A stretch of DNA of 64,000 nucleotides from assembly GCF_014692505.1 (NCBI RefSeq), contig NZ_JACNYK010000002.1:992001-1056000 (forward strand), written 5' to 3'. Positions 34,915 to 44,116 of this stretch are shown here, in pieces. Positions within the stretch are counted from its first letter, which is position 1. Every line of letters begins with the position of its first letter. This stretch comes from Sphingobacterium arenae (GTDB lineage Bacteria; Bacteroidota; Bacteroidia; Sphingobacteriales; Sphingobacteriaceae). The translations under genes were made by a program, and so were the position numbers. The notes under the pieces are model-generated. The model made no database searches, was not told the DNA's origin, and saw only the letters and a program-made list of their open reading frames with translations.

Positions 34915-37266
34915 TTAATTTCCAAAACGATAATTCAATGACAATAAGATTTTTCTATTGTCCGGAAAATCCGAATGGAATATTTTCAAGTCGCCATATT
35001 CACTCGTTAACTGCGGGTTAGCATTCCTAAGCAGACCATTAACAGCCAACTTGACCATCCCACGGTCACCAAACACTTTCTTCTCTGCCGCTAAATCCAT
35101 ACCATATCTTTGATCCGTACGTGTTGGCCCAGTCGTCACTCCAGAACGATAGTATAATGAAATTTCGGAGCGAAATCCATATTTAAATTGTAGGGTGTGG
35201 CGGCTATTTGCCGTCCAGCTCGATCCTTTGGCATCTAAGTTCACGTTGTCGATCTCCCCAGAATAGTCGTTATAAAAAGCATTGGCGTAGTGGCTCGCCG
35301 TCCACCAAGAATTCAATGTTTGATTATACATCACACTCGCACTGTAATTCAGATAACGTCCGATATTTTCAGGTCTGGATAAGTTTTCGCCTACTTGGTC
35401 TCCTTGACGAATAATCCAATTGATAATATCTCGGCCATAAGAAACACCCAACGTGGTAAACAATTTATTTTTGAATCCATGCCCTATTTCGCTGATATAG
35501 CTCTTCTCCGGTTTTAAGTCTGGATTTCCTTCGTGGTAACTATAGGCATCTTCGTAGATGCGAAATACATTGATATCGTGATCACCCGGTCGCTCTATGC
35601 GACTACTAAATGATGTCCTTAACGTATTATTGTCATTTAGGTTATATAACAAAGAGCCACTCGGAAACAAATCAAAATAGCGTTGATCATTTTTCTTGTC
35701 CAACGTCACCTGGTTAGCCTTTATAAACGTGTACTCACCCCGCAAACCAGCTTGATATTCTAATTTTTTATACTTTCCCGAATAAATGGCATACAGTGCC
35801 TCAATATGTTGCGTATACTGGAAACGATTAGAAGTTGCCACATCCTGTATCCAGTTTCCATTATCCAGTACCGTATTGACCACATCATTATTGATAAAAA
35901 AGTATGTCCCTTTCCAACCAAGTTCAATTTTACTTGCATCAGCAAGCGGCCTGCTATAATCAAGCCTTCCGGCGTACGTTGTATTACTCAAATCTTGCAC
36001 ATTGGTACGTCCGGTAGCAGTTTCTGTATTCTGCTGAAGATTAAAAACATCCGTTTCAAAACGATTATTATAATCATTACCATGCGGAGCAAAATCAAAA
36101 TTGAATTTCAAGAAGTGATCTTCGCCCTCATATTTATTCGAATAATTCACATTAAACGTCCAATTTTTAAAAGACTCATCAAAATGATTATTACTCATTG
36201 CGCGTTCGGCATACACATCACCCGGAAAACGCCATGTATCCATATCGATCGTTGCATATGGTTTATAACTACCTTCCATCCAATGCACGCTTCCATCTAG
36301 GATCCCTCCGTCAGCGAATTCATACTTTGCACCCGCGCGCATGCTATGAAACGTCGCATCATCTAAAATTTTTCTTTCATTTTGCCGTTGAAAGGACAAT
36401 AAATCCCCTTGGTCATAAAAACTTCTTTCGGTCAGGTTGTGGCTGTTTGTGCGGTTATAGCTTTTATTCCCTTGCACATACATATCTAAACCATTGACTT
36501 TATAATGTAATCCACCGCCAAAGCCACCCTCAAATTCTCTCCCTTGAGCGGCACGTAAAGATACATCCCCGCCGAAACCTACTTTGGCATTACGCTTGGT
36601 CACAATATTGATAATGCCGGCCGTACCCGAAGCATCTTCACGAGCAGAAGGATTGCTCATCAGCTCTAATTTTGAAACTTCAGATGCCTGTAATCCACGC
36701 AATATACTCGCCAGTTGCTCGCCCGATACGTACATCTCCCGACCATCTATACGCACATTAGCACCAGCACGTCCTTGAATAGAAAAATTCCCTTTACCAT
36801 CCGAAACCAGTGCCGGTGTTTTTTCCAGTAATTCTAATACATTGTTCCCTTCTGCCAAAACACTCCCCTCTACATCCACCACCATTTTATCCGCATATTG
36901 ACGAACACTCGCCTGTTTTCCGATCACTTGCACAGCCTCTATTGCCTGATCCGTTGATTGCAGAAAAATTGGGATTGCTGTTTGCGGAACGTCTGTTAAC
37001 CTATACGACTGACTAAAAGTAGAAATATAACCCACAGAACTATAATGCACCATATATTCACCACGCTTTGCCTGCATTTCGAACGAACCATCCGTTGACA
37101 CATTGCTTTCCGTAATCCATATCGAATCCGGTAAAAGTAAAAGGCGAACAGTAGCATCTTGCAGTGGTATTCCATCGCCATTAAAAACTTTCCCCGACAA
37201 TGTCGTCTGGGCAAATAGCCCTATCACAGAACATGCGAACAGTATGGATAATATCGTTGATTTCAT
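34915..37266 (-). CDS. TonB-type outer-membrane receptor (CarboxypepD_reg, plug, beta-barrel family)
   Basis: A 783 aa outer-membrane protein. Signal peptide about 1-19; CarboxypepD_reg-like Ig domain 20-105 (LSGKVFNGDGIPLQDATVRLLLLPDSIWITESNVSTDGSFEM); plug-like domain 105-230 (VIGKQASVRQYADKMVVDVEGSVLAEGNNVLELLEKTPALVSDGKGNFSIQGRAGANVRIDGREMYV); then a barrel ending LSLNYRFGN. It belongs to the OMP_b-brl_3 type rather than SusC. It is the last gene of DUF4374-PepSY-receptor, 70 bases after the PepSY gene, so iron (ferric siderophore) import is likely. Confidence 0.88.
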   Translation of the reverse strand: MKSTILSILFACSVIGLFAQTTLSGKVFNGDGIPLQDATVRLLLLPDSIWITESNVSTDGSFEMQAKRGEYMVHYSSVGYISTFSQSYRLTDVPQTAIPIFLQSTDQAIEAVQVIGKQASVRQYADKMVVDVEGSVLAEGNNVLELLEKTPALVSDGKGNFSIQGRAGANVRIDGREMYVSGEQLASILRGLQASEVSKLELMSNPSAREDASGTAGIINIVTKRNAKVGFGGDVSLRAAQGREFEGGFGGGLHYKVNGLDMYVQGNKSYNRTNSHNLTERSFYDQGDLLSFQRQNERKILDDATFHSMRAGAKYEFADGGILDGSVHWMEGSYKPYATIDMDTWRFPGDVYAERAMSNNHFDESFKNWTFNVNYSNKYEGEDHFLKFNFDFAPHGNDYNNRFETDVFNLQQNTETATGRTNVQDLSNTTYAGRLDYSRPLADASKIELGWKGTYFFINNDVVNTVLDNGNWIQDVATSNRFQYTQHIEALYAIYSGKYKKLEYQAGLRGEYTFIKANQVTLDKKNDQRYFDLFPSGSLLYNLNDNNTLRTSFSSRIERPGDHDINVFRIYEDAYSYHEGNPDLKPEKSYISEIGHGFKNKLFTTLGVSYGRDIINWIIRQGDQVGENLSRPENIGRYLNYSASVMYNQTLNSWWTASHYANAFYNDYSGEIDNVNLDAKGSSWTANSRHTLQFKYGFRSEISLYYRSGVTTGPTRTDQRYGMDLAAEKKVFGDRGMVKLAVNGLLRNANPQLTSEYGDLKIFHSDFPDNRKILLSLNYRFGN

Positions 37267-37336
37267 TATAATAATCTCCTTTGTCCCTCCTATTACGGAA
37301 AAACAGTTTCAGCATATAAAAATTAAATAGTAATCT

Positions 37337-38605
37337 CTAAATATTTGTAGATTTTGATCGAAAACGCACAGGTGGTTTTCTCCCCCTTTTCTTGCCCCAT
37401 TTACGATTGTACCAAATGATAAAACCTGTAACGGGCAACGAACCCGCAATAAATGTCAAGAAAAAGGCCAACACTTTTGTCGGAAACCCACAAATAGATC
37501 CCACATGAATATCGTAATTGAGCCTTCGAAATTTCTCTCCTGCATTTAACTCGTAGTAATCTTTATTAAACAGCGAAATACTGTTCGGGAGAAACGCACC
37601 CGTGTATTGATCAAAAGAATAGTAACGATTATTAAACTGACGGTCCATATCGTTTCGAATGTATACCGAGATCGTCGCATCTTTCCTAACCGTATCTGGA
37701 TACGAGATCGTCAGGTAATGCGGATCTTTATATTGCGTCAAGATCGTTTGAATTTCCTTGTCAAAAGCTTGCGGAAAGCGTGTTAAATGAGCAATTTTCG
37801 TCGTGTCCGAACTCAGCGATGTACGTTCCGGTAAACTGGTACCCCAGTTGGTTGACCAATACAACGCTCTATTTACCCAAGTAATACCATAATACATACC
37901 CGTCACCGCTAATAATAGTATCAACAGAAAAGAATAAAACCCAACAACATTATGAAGATCTATATTTACCCGTTTCCAACCCGCTTCCCATTTTATTTTA
38001 AAACTTTTCGCTCGTGTCGATTTCGTCCATTTTTTAGGATACCACCAAACCAAGCCCGTGATTAAGGTGATACAGAAAATCAAGGTAGCATAGTTGACAA
38101 TCGGACGCCCAATGTCTCTAGGAAACCATAGAAACCGATGACCACTAAGGGACCAAGCAAAAAAGCTATCCAGTTTTTTCCGTAATTGCGCTTCATCCGA
38201 AGTATCCTCCACTTGCAAACCCAAATACTCGCCCGTATAGGGATGTAATAAATTAACTTCCGGTTTTACGCTTTTCGCACTATCGTTACTTTTTACATTC
38301 ACGGTAAAAGAAACAGGGTGATCCCTTGTATACGTAATCCCACGTACGAAATCATCCGGATAAAGGGAGTCTGCAATAGAGACAATTTTGGAAGGAGAAA
38401 TCAATGATTCACTAGAAGCCAAAATATACTGTCTCTCTTTTTTCGGAATCATCAGATCTATAATCTCGTAATTGAATACCCAAAGGCATGCTGTTAAGCA
38501 AACTATAAACACAATAACCCCCGAAATCAGCCCCAGCCAAAGATGCAGCCAGTTATTGACCAATCGAAAGATCGATAAATTTCTCTTTTTCCCTCTTGCA
38601 GACAT
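37337..38605 (-). CDS. PepSY-associated transmembrane protein, Xus-like locus
   Basis: A 422 aa inner-membrane protein with four segments and the family landmarks NNWLHLWLGLISGVIVFIVCLTACLWVF, NIDLHNVVGFYSFLLILLLAVTGMYYGITWVNRALYW and NYDIHVGSICGFPTKVLAFFLTFIAGSLPVTGFIIWYNRKWGKK. A paralogue of the protein at 27566-28681. It lies 37 bases after the DUF4374 lipoprotein gene and before the receptor, matching the XusC position in Bacteroides xenosiderophore loci as I recall them. Periplasmic iron reduction or release is the inferred role. Confidence 0.87.
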   Translation of the reverse strand: MSARGKKRNLSIFRLVNNWLHLWLGLISGVIVFIVCLTACLWVFNYEIIDLMIPKKERQYILASSESLISPSKIVSIADSLYPDDFVRGITYTRDHPVSFTVNVKSNDSAKSVKPEVNLLHPYTGEYLGLQVEDTSDEAQLRKKLDSFFAWSLSGHRFLWFPRDIGRPIVNYATLIFCITLITGLVWWYPKKWTKSTRAKSFKIKWEAGWKRVNIDLHNVVGFYSFLLILLLAVTGMYYGITWVNRALYWSTNWGTSLPERTSLSSDTTKIAHLTRFPQAFDKEIQTILTQYKDPHYLTISYPDTVRKDATISVYIRNDMDRQFNNRYYSFDQYTGAFLPNSISLFNKDYYELNAGEKFRRLNYDIHVGSICGFPTKVLAFFLTFIAGSLPVTGFIIWYNRKWGKKRGRKPPVRFRSKSTNI

Positions 38606-38642
38606 CCTTCATTTATTTCACCTCAACGCGCTTGGAACGATT

Positions 38643-39866
38643 TTATTTTAGTTTATTAACATGGTAAACATGCGTAATACCGCCATCAATTTCGGCTCCA
38701 CGTCTTACAGCATTCGTTGCCGGATCATATTCATAGATATACCATTTAGAAGCGTCCGTTTTAAAAACATCGTATAGTTTGCCGTTCTCCATCAGATTCA
38801 TCGTCGTTTTTGGCTCCGCACCACCTGTCAGAATTCTCAAATCAGCAGTTACCTTCTTATTTGCTGGGTCAACAACAAAAGGACTGATATAAGCTTTTCC
38901 GTTGCCCAGCTTTTGGATCGTAGAAGACGAGGTATTTTTGAAGACATTATAATCTTTCAAATCAAAGAAATAGTCCTTGTCAATCTCCGTTTCTCCCGCT
39001 TTGATACGTAATAGACCATAGGTTGCCGCAGCAATTTTCTTGGTTAAGAAGTACAAATCGTTGTTATCATCCAAAAAAGTAGTGTTATTCACTTCCCAGT
39101 GACCAGCAACTATTCCCCCCCTTGGGTCTTTCAATAGTTTGCCGTTAGCCATGGATGGATAATCACAAACGTAAACCAATGCCGAATCCAAGATGTCTTT
39201 ATTACCTGTTCCATCCGATCCTCTGTATTTATGTCCAACAAACAATTTATCGCCTCGAACTGTAAAACTAGTAGGCACCATATAAGGGGCGATATACGGC
39301 GTGTTATCGGGCGTAAGCGGTGTATACTCTAAAAATGGAATGTCTACCGTCAACGTTTTATTAAGCGTCATATCCTTGACATTCATAAAATAAATGGGTT
39401 GCTCCAGTACATTTTTGCCCTCATTATAAGTTCCAGCAGTCTTTGTTAAAACCAATTCATCCTTAGAACTAATTTCGTTTAATACTTTCCCCAAGTAAAA
39501 CGTACCTGAAAAAGCATAGTTATCCGTTTCTTTCATGGTGGCATTATCTTGAATTTCAAGTTGACTGAAACGCGTACCATCATTGGACATATAGAATTTT
39601 CCTTCATGATTGTAAGCATACACCCCATGCCAAGCGGCTGGTAGGTAACCTGAAATATCGATTCCTTTATTTCCCGCAGGTGTCAGCAACGTATCCTTCA
39701 TCAGATCATCCGTGGTCAAAATATATGAACCTGCAGCTGAAGTAACCCATATGGAATACTCGGTACTGATTTTATCCGTCGGATCGGGTTCATTAGGACT
39801 ATCTTTACAAGAAGCCAACAATGCCGCACCGAGTGCATAGTAAGTTAAAATACGGTTGTGTTTCAT
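38643..39866 (-). CDS. DUF4374 beta-propeller lipoprotein (XusB-like)
   Basis: A 407 aa lipoprotein (signal MKHNRILTYYALGAALLASC, Cys20). The mature part starts with the DUF4374 hallmark YSIWVTSAAGSYILTTDDLMKDTLLTPAGNKGIDISGY and continues as a beta-propeller (WHGVYAYNHEGKFYMSNDGTRFSQLEI). DUF4374 lipoproteins of Bacteroides (XusB) bind ferric enterobactin at the surface and pass it to a receptor. Followed by PepSY and receptor genes. A 286-base gap upstream allows a separate promoter, possibly used by the ECF sigma factor encoded further upstream. Confidence 0.88.
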   Translation of the reverse strand: MKHNRILTYYALGAALLASCKDSPNEPDPTDKISTEYSIWVTSAAGSYILTTDDLMKDTLLTPAGNKGIDISGYLPAAWHGVYAYNHEGKFYMSNDGTRFSQLEIQDNATMKETDNYAFSGTFYLGKVLNEISSKDELVLTKTAGTYNEGKNVLEQPIYFMNVKDMTLNKTLTVDIPFLEYTPLTPDNTPYIAPYMVPTSFTVRGDKLFVGHKYRGSDGTGNKDILDSALVYVCDYPSMANGKLLKDPRGGIVAGHWEVNNTTFLDDNNDLYFLTKKIAAATYGLLRIKAGETEIDKDYFFDLKDYNVFKNTSSSTIQKLGNGKAYISPFVVDPANKKVTADLRILTGGAEPKTTMNLMENGKLYDVFKTDASKWYIYEYDPATNAVRRGAEIDGGITHVYHVNKLK

Positions 39867-40152
39867 TTTTTTATTATTATCTATTTGTGTTAAATTATTA
39901 GTAATACTATATCTTCCTATACCGCATAGTGATCTTCCTTAAGCTGAAAGTCGTAGATGGATTTCCAGTTTAATAGACGAATAGTATAAAAGTATATATT
40001 GAGTTCAATCCCTTATTTAGATTAAGTATATATAAGAGAGTAGCGTGTACTTCACTTTACCGAAGGTGTGTTGTATATTATTTTCATAAAGAAAAGTTAA
40101 ACAACTGACTACAAGAAGAATAAATTTTTGATAAAAATAATACCGGAGCGTA

Positions 40153-41355
40153 TTACTTTAGATAATCTAGGCGAACGGTATAATTTGTTGTATTCGGAAG
40201 CTCGATTCCTTTAGAAACTTCTTTTGTGTGTAAGTTGTATTTCCACACCCGATGCTCGTCGTTCGCATCGTCGATAGCTGCATAGATATAGTGATCATCA
40301 CTCCACACATTCTCTTTTTGTGTGCCCTTATCTAACGGAAAATCAATTTTTTCGATCACACCGGTTTTTAAATCGACCAATCTATACTCAAACTGGTACA
40401 CCGAATGAAAATCAGAAAAATCAGTGTATAATTGCTTTTGTTCGTTACGGATCACCGCTTTGCTATCACCAACGTACCACATTCCATAAGCATGGTTTCC
40501 GATGGATGCAGAAATATTAATCATGTACTCCTGATCGACGAGATGTTGACCTTTCTTTTTCCTAAAAATAGCCGTAGGCAATTTCACATTATTTCCCAAG
40601 GCTATCCCCGGGTTTGTCATAAAATAATAGTCGCCTTTTTCATCTTTAAAACTATACGATTGTATAAGATTGAATCCACCAGGATACGTGGAACGCGTTT
40701 CTTTTTGGATAGTCTTAAGCTGAAAACTATCGTAATTTATCGTCGCATAATACGTCGTATCTGATGTCGTATATCCGTACTTTCCTTTGGATTTGAAAAA
40801 CGAATACGCTAGCCATAGATCGTCTTTCTCAAAATCCACAAGACCGACATGCAAAGCCCAAAATTCATCCGTAGCATGCGGCAGTATAATCGTATCTTCC
40901 CGTACGATCTTCATCTCCTTCACATTGATCTGATAAACCCGGGCTTGGCTTTTTTGCTCCGCTATATCTTCCCGGCAAACGGCCAGTAAATTTTCATCAT
41001 CTTTCCAGCTTACCGTTTCCACGTTAGGATTACGCAAGTGTAAACTATCAAGAAGTACCAGCGAAGAACCCCGTAATTGGTATTTCGTAAAGACACTGGT
41101 GCTATTTGACAGGCGATAAAAAAAGCCATTCTTTTGGATATACTCCCTTTCTCGTATTCGGGCAGTAGATAGCGGAATCTGCACGGAAGCATTTTCATCT
41201 TCGTCCAAACGCTCGACCAACAAAAAGCTTGTGGGGCTTTCATCTTTGTTGAACAGACAAAGCACAAAATTGGGATCTATATTTTTTTCAACAGTTGGAT
41301 TACACGAAAAAAGAAAAGTCGAAATGGAATACAACAATAAAATCAGTCTTCTCAT
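40153..41355 (-). CDS. Propeller-like lipoprotein, second gene after the anti-sigma factor
   Basis: A 400 aa lipoprotein (signal ending FLFSC, Cys18). It is rich in repeated beta strands (VYQINVKEMKIVREDTIIL, YATINYDSFQLKTIQ, YEYRLVDLKTGVIEKIDF, VWKYNLHTKEVSKGIEL), suggesting a seven-bladed propeller like the DUF4374 protein downstream, though it lacks the TTDDL hallmark. It starts 9 bases after the FecR-like gene, so it is co-transcribed with the sigma/anti-sigma pair. Ligand unknown; a surface sensor or second siderophore-binding lipoprotein is plausible. Confidence 0.75.
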   Translation of the reverse strand: MRRLILLLYSISTFLFSCNPTVEKNIDPNFVLCLFNKDESPTSFLLVERLDEDENASVQIPLSTARIREREYIQKNGFFYRLSNSTSVFTKYQLRGSSLVLLDSLHLRNPNVETVSWKDDENLLAVCREDIAEQKSQARVYQINVKEMKIVREDTIILPHATDEFWALHVGLVDFEKDDLWLAYSFFKSKGKYGYTTSDTTYYATINYDSFQLKTIQKETRSTYPGGFNLIQSYSFKDEKGDYYFMTNPGIALGNNVKLPTAIFRKKKGQHLVDQEYMINISASIGNHAYGMWYVGDSKAVIRNEQKQLYTDFSDFHSVYQFEYRLVDLKTGVIEKIDFPLDKGTQKENVWSDDHYIYAAIDDANDEHRVWKYNLHTKEVSKGIELPNTTNYTVRLDYLK

Positions 41356-41364
41356 CCTACGCTA

Positions 41365-41967
41365 CTAAATGCTACGAAATTGCTCTTCGATTTTTAGCTG
41401 CATATTAAATGGCAAAAAAGCTAAATCACTCTTTTGAAAGACAACAATTCTACCAAAATCAGGCGAATCAGAGATAAAATACTCTCTACCAGCTTTAAAA
41501 ATCAATGTATTATCTTCTGTATCCAACAACGTAAAATCTCGCTTTGGTTTGATGATAAAATCACCCGAAAAAATCAATTTATTATGAATCAGATCAATAC
41601 TTGCGTTGCTATTTCCACTCAACAACACATCGTAATGCTCCTCCGTAAAAAACTTCGTTTGATCCATTGATTCATTTGCAAAAGACTGCGCATCTAAAGC
41701 ATCGTATTCGAAGTAGAAAAAAGAAAATCCGAGCAGAAAAACAATCGAAGCTGCTGCTGCAACCCTTAACCAACTTATTCTTTTGGTTTTGTTCGTATCT
41801 GACGACACCTTTTCCCATATGGTCTGACCAATTTCTTCTGCTACTGCTTTGTTTTCGTCAATACTATCCCAAGAATCATTTTCCAACCACTTTTCAACCC
41901 ATAACTTCTCCTCCGCCGAGCATTGTCCGGCAGTATATTTATGGAGTATGTCCTGGTTGATTTTCAT
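41365..41967 (-). CDS. Short FecR-like anti-sigma factor
   Basis: A 200 aa protein: cytoplasmic DUF4880-like N-terminus (DILHKYTAGQCSAEEKLWVEKWLEND), one membrane segment (WLRVAAAASIVFLLGFSFFYF, about 66-86) and a reduced periplasmic part of about 110 residues. Standard Bacteroidota FecR proteins are 300-400 aa with a full FecR beta domain and a DUF4974 domain; here only a short beta portion remains. It directly follows the ECF sigma gene (45 bases), so it should hold that sigma factor. Confidence 0.8.
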   Translation of the reverse strand: MKINQDILHKYTAGQCSAEEKLWVEKWLENDSWDSIDENKAVAEEIGQTIWEKVSSDTNKTKRISWLRVAAAASIVFLLGFSFFYFEYDALDAQSFANESMDQTKFFTEEHYDVLLSGNSNASIDLIHNKLIFSGDFIIKPKRDFTLLDTEDNTLIFKAGREYFISDSPDFGRIVVFQKSDLAFLPFNMQLKIEEQFRSI

Positions 41968-42012
41968 CCTTTATAGTCTGTTTATAATCAAAATTACAAA
42001 AACAAATTAATA

Positions 42013-42528
42013 CTAATTTGTTTTCATCAGATTAAGACTCTTACTAAGTTTTAACTTAATGACAGATAGCGCTTTACTGATATGATACTCTACAGCCCTC
42101 TCTGTGATCAACAAATTATTGGCTATCTCTTTATTCGTCAGCCCCTCTTCACGGCTCATCTTAAAAACATTTTTGCATTGGTTAGGCAAAGAGTCCACTA
42201 CCGTATTCAATTGATTATATAACTCCTTGTAGTGAAAATTGTCTTCTTCGTAATAAGGTGTTTTATTTTGCAGGATAACCTGATGGTGTTTTAATCTATT
42301 ACCCCTGTTTCTGAGGTGCTCCAACGTCCTTAACTTGACAGCGCGTAGGAGATACCGCTCCGCATCCTGCAATTCCAGCTCTTTTCTTCTTTCCCAAAGC
42401 GACTTAAAAACATCTTGCACTATCTCTTCGGCATCTTCTTCTTCCATGACAGCTTTCACGGCAAATGAAAACATTCGCTTCCAGTATAAATGGAACAGAA
42501 CTTCAAACTGTTTTTTATCAATCTGCAT
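42013..42528 (-). CDS. ECF RNA polymerase sigma factor
   Basis: A 171 aa sigma-70-family ECF factor. Region 2 is in FHLYWKRMFSFAVKAVMEEEDAEEIVQDVFKSLWERRKELEL, and region 4 in VVDSLPNQCKNVFKMSREEGLTNKEIANNLLITERAVEYHISKALSVIKLKL. It is transcribed from a near-consensus housekeeping promoter. Together with the downstream FecR-like protein it should control an outer-membrane uptake operon, most likely the DUF4374-PepSY-receptor genes that follow. Confidence 0.93.
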   Translation of the reverse strand: MQIDKKQFEVLFHLYWKRMFSFAVKAVMEEEDAEEIVQDVFKSLWERRKELELQDAERYLLRAVKLRTLEHLRNRGNRLKHHQVILQNKTPYYEEDNFHYKELYNQLNTVVDSLPNQCKNVFKMSREEGLTNKEIANNLLITERAVEYHISKALSVIKLKLSKSLNLMKTN

Positions 42529-42562
42529 GCTACATGCTATGTTTAGACGTTTTCAAAACGCA

Positions 42563-42592
42563 CAAATATAACATTATTTAGATTCGTTACAA
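42563..42592 (-). promoter_or_regulatory. Promoter of the ECF sigma gene
   Basis: Read on the minus strand: TTG (complement of 42590-42592), a 19-base spacer and TATATTTG (complement of 42563-42570). This is a full match to the Bacteroidota consensus and leaves about 30 bases of leader. Confidence 0.75.
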
Positions 42593-42712
42593 ATAACTAA
42601 AGCTTTTATACAGAAAAACAATCCCTCTAGCCTATAACATCCGTAGGCTAAACACGGATCAAATCTATAACATATAGTCCTGTTTGTATAACGAAGGAGC
42701 AAAGGACCTCCA

Positions 42713-42720
42713 TACCTTTG
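42713..42720 (+). promoter_or_regulatory. Candidate -7 element for hxlBA
   Basis: TACCTTTG matches TAnnTTTG and lies 60 bases before the hxlB ATG. A TTG occurs 26 bases upstream, which is too far for the usual spacing, so activation by a regulator is possible. A 6-base hairpin (AGCCTA/TAGGCT, 42629-42650) lies further upstream. Confidence 0.4.
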
Positions 42721-42780
42721 CTGTATCGAATATCGATCATTACCCCGCTAGATAATAGCTGGTGATCAAAAGGACATAGC

Positions 42781-43347
42781 ATGGCAACGAAGAAAGCGTA
42801 CGAACAGAACTTAAACATTATTACCGACGAAAATCGGCGAGTTGCGAATTTGTTAGCATATGATGCTATAGAGAAACTAACAGCATCTATACAAAACTCA
42901 AAAAGGCTTTTTTTCGCTGGAGCAGGACGAACAGGCTTGGCTTTAAAAATGGCAGCCATGCGTTTTATGCACCTTGGCTATGAGGTATACGTGATGGGAG
43001 AAACCATTACGCCGGCAATTTTAGAAGGAGATTTATTGATCGTAGGTTCCGGATCTGGAACCACTTCCACACTGGTTAGCGCAGGAAAAAAAGCGAAAAA
43101 CCAGCATGCAACGCTGGCCGTACTTACGGCAGATAGCCAAAGTACACTAGCACAATTGGCCGATCAATCCGTACTCATTCCGGCAGCCGTTAAGACCGAT
43201 TTCGGCGTATCCGCATCTCAGCAATACGGGGGCAGTCTGTTCGAGCAATCCATCCTTCTACTTTTCGATGCCATCTTTATGACCTTATGGCAGGAATCAG
43301 GATTGAGTAAAGAAGATTTATGGCCGAAACATGCCAATCTCGAATAA
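42781..43347 (+). CDS. hxlB: 6-phospho-3-hexuloisomerase
   Basis: Second enzyme of the ribulose monophosphate pathway, converting hexulose-6-phosphate to fructose-6-phosphate. A 188 aa SIS-domain protein: FFAGAGRTGLALKMAAMRFMHLGYEVYVMGETITPAILEGDLLIVGSGSGTTSTLVSAGKKA, and the C-terminal TDFGVSASQQYGGSLFEQSILLLFDAIFMTLW typical of PHI. It precedes hxlA by 30 bases, the reverse of the usual hxlA-hxlB order. Together they fix formaldehyde. Confidence 0.95.
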   Translation: MATKKAYEQNLNIITDENRRVANLLAYDAIEKLTASIQNSKRLFFAGAGRTGLALKMAAMRFMHLGYEVYVMGETITPAILEGDLLIVGSGSGTTSTLVSAGKKAKNQHATLAVLTADSQSTLAQLADQSVLIPAAVKTDFGVSASQQYGGSLFEQSILLLFDAIFMTLWQESGLSKEDLWPKHANLE

Positions 43348-43377
43348 GTAAATACATTTTTTAGATTATTTTTTATT

Positions 43378-44007
43378 ATGGCAAAATTACAAGTAGCAAT
43401 TGATCTGCTAACAACAGAAGCAGCATTGGAGTTAGCAGCAAAAGTAGCTCCGTATGTAGATATTATTGAATTAGGAACCCCACTGATCAAAGCAGAGGGT
43501 CTAAAAGTAGTCACTGCAATGAAAAATGCCCATCCAGATAAATTGGTCTTTGCAGATATGAAGACCGCAGACACAGGCGCATTAGAAGCAGAAATTGCCT
43601 TTAAAGCAGGTGCAGATCTAATAACGGTTATGGGAGCTGTAGATGATGCAACAATCAAAGGTGCTGTAGAGACAGCAAAAAAATACGGTAAACAAGTCGT
43701 CGTAGACACCATCGGCGTTAACGATCGCGTAAAACGGGCAAAAGAAGTAACCGCATTTGGCGTAGCATTCGTCGAGTTACATGCCGGTCTGGACGAGCAG
43801 GCACTTCCCGGTTACTCCGTTGAAACCTTAATCAACGAAGGTAGAGAAGCCCAGGTACCGTTTTCGATAGCAGGCGGTGTTAATTTAAATACAATCAAAG
43901 ATGTTGTTGCTGCAGGCGCAACAGTCGTGGTCGCTGGAGGAGCAATTTATGGAGCGGAAGACCCCGCTGGAGCCGCAAAAGCCTTAAAAGAAGCTATTGA
44001 GGCGTAA
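43378..44007 (+). CDS. hxlA: 3-hexulose-6-phosphate synthase
   Basis: Condenses formaldehyde with ribulose-5-phosphate. A 209 aa TIM barrel of the OMP-decarboxylase superfamily, with the DxKxxD motif in FADMKTADTG, IIELGTPLIKAEG at the substrate end and AGGVNLNTI and VVAGGAIYG phosphate-binding loops. Encoded right after hxlB. The likely role in a heterotroph is formaldehyde detoxification; the tmm gene 29 kb away suggests methylated amines as one formaldehyde source, though they are not in one operon. Confidence 0.96.
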   Translation: MAKLQVAIDLLTTEAALELAAKVAPYVDIIELGTPLIKAEGLKVVTAMKNAHPDKLVFADMKTADTGALEAEIAFKAGADLITVMGAVDDATIKGAVETAKKYGKQVVVDTIGVNDRVKRAKEVTAFGVAFVELHAGLDEQALPGYSVETLINEGREAQVPFSIAGGVNLNTIKDVVAAGATVVVAGGAIYGAEDPAGAAKALKEAIEA

Positions 44008-44116
44008 TCTTACACAAGATCTTGGCCCGAAAAAGCTAAATGTGGTGCATTTATTTTTTTAGTAACCAACATTGCAGCACAGTTTTTGCGCTATCGGTAT
44101 TCATTAAAAAAAGTAT

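Noticed and set aside
35806..36300. 164-codon plus-strand frame rich in Ile and His opposite the receptor gene
   Set aside because: Composition is typical of antisense to a beta-barrel gene; no signal peptide or family.
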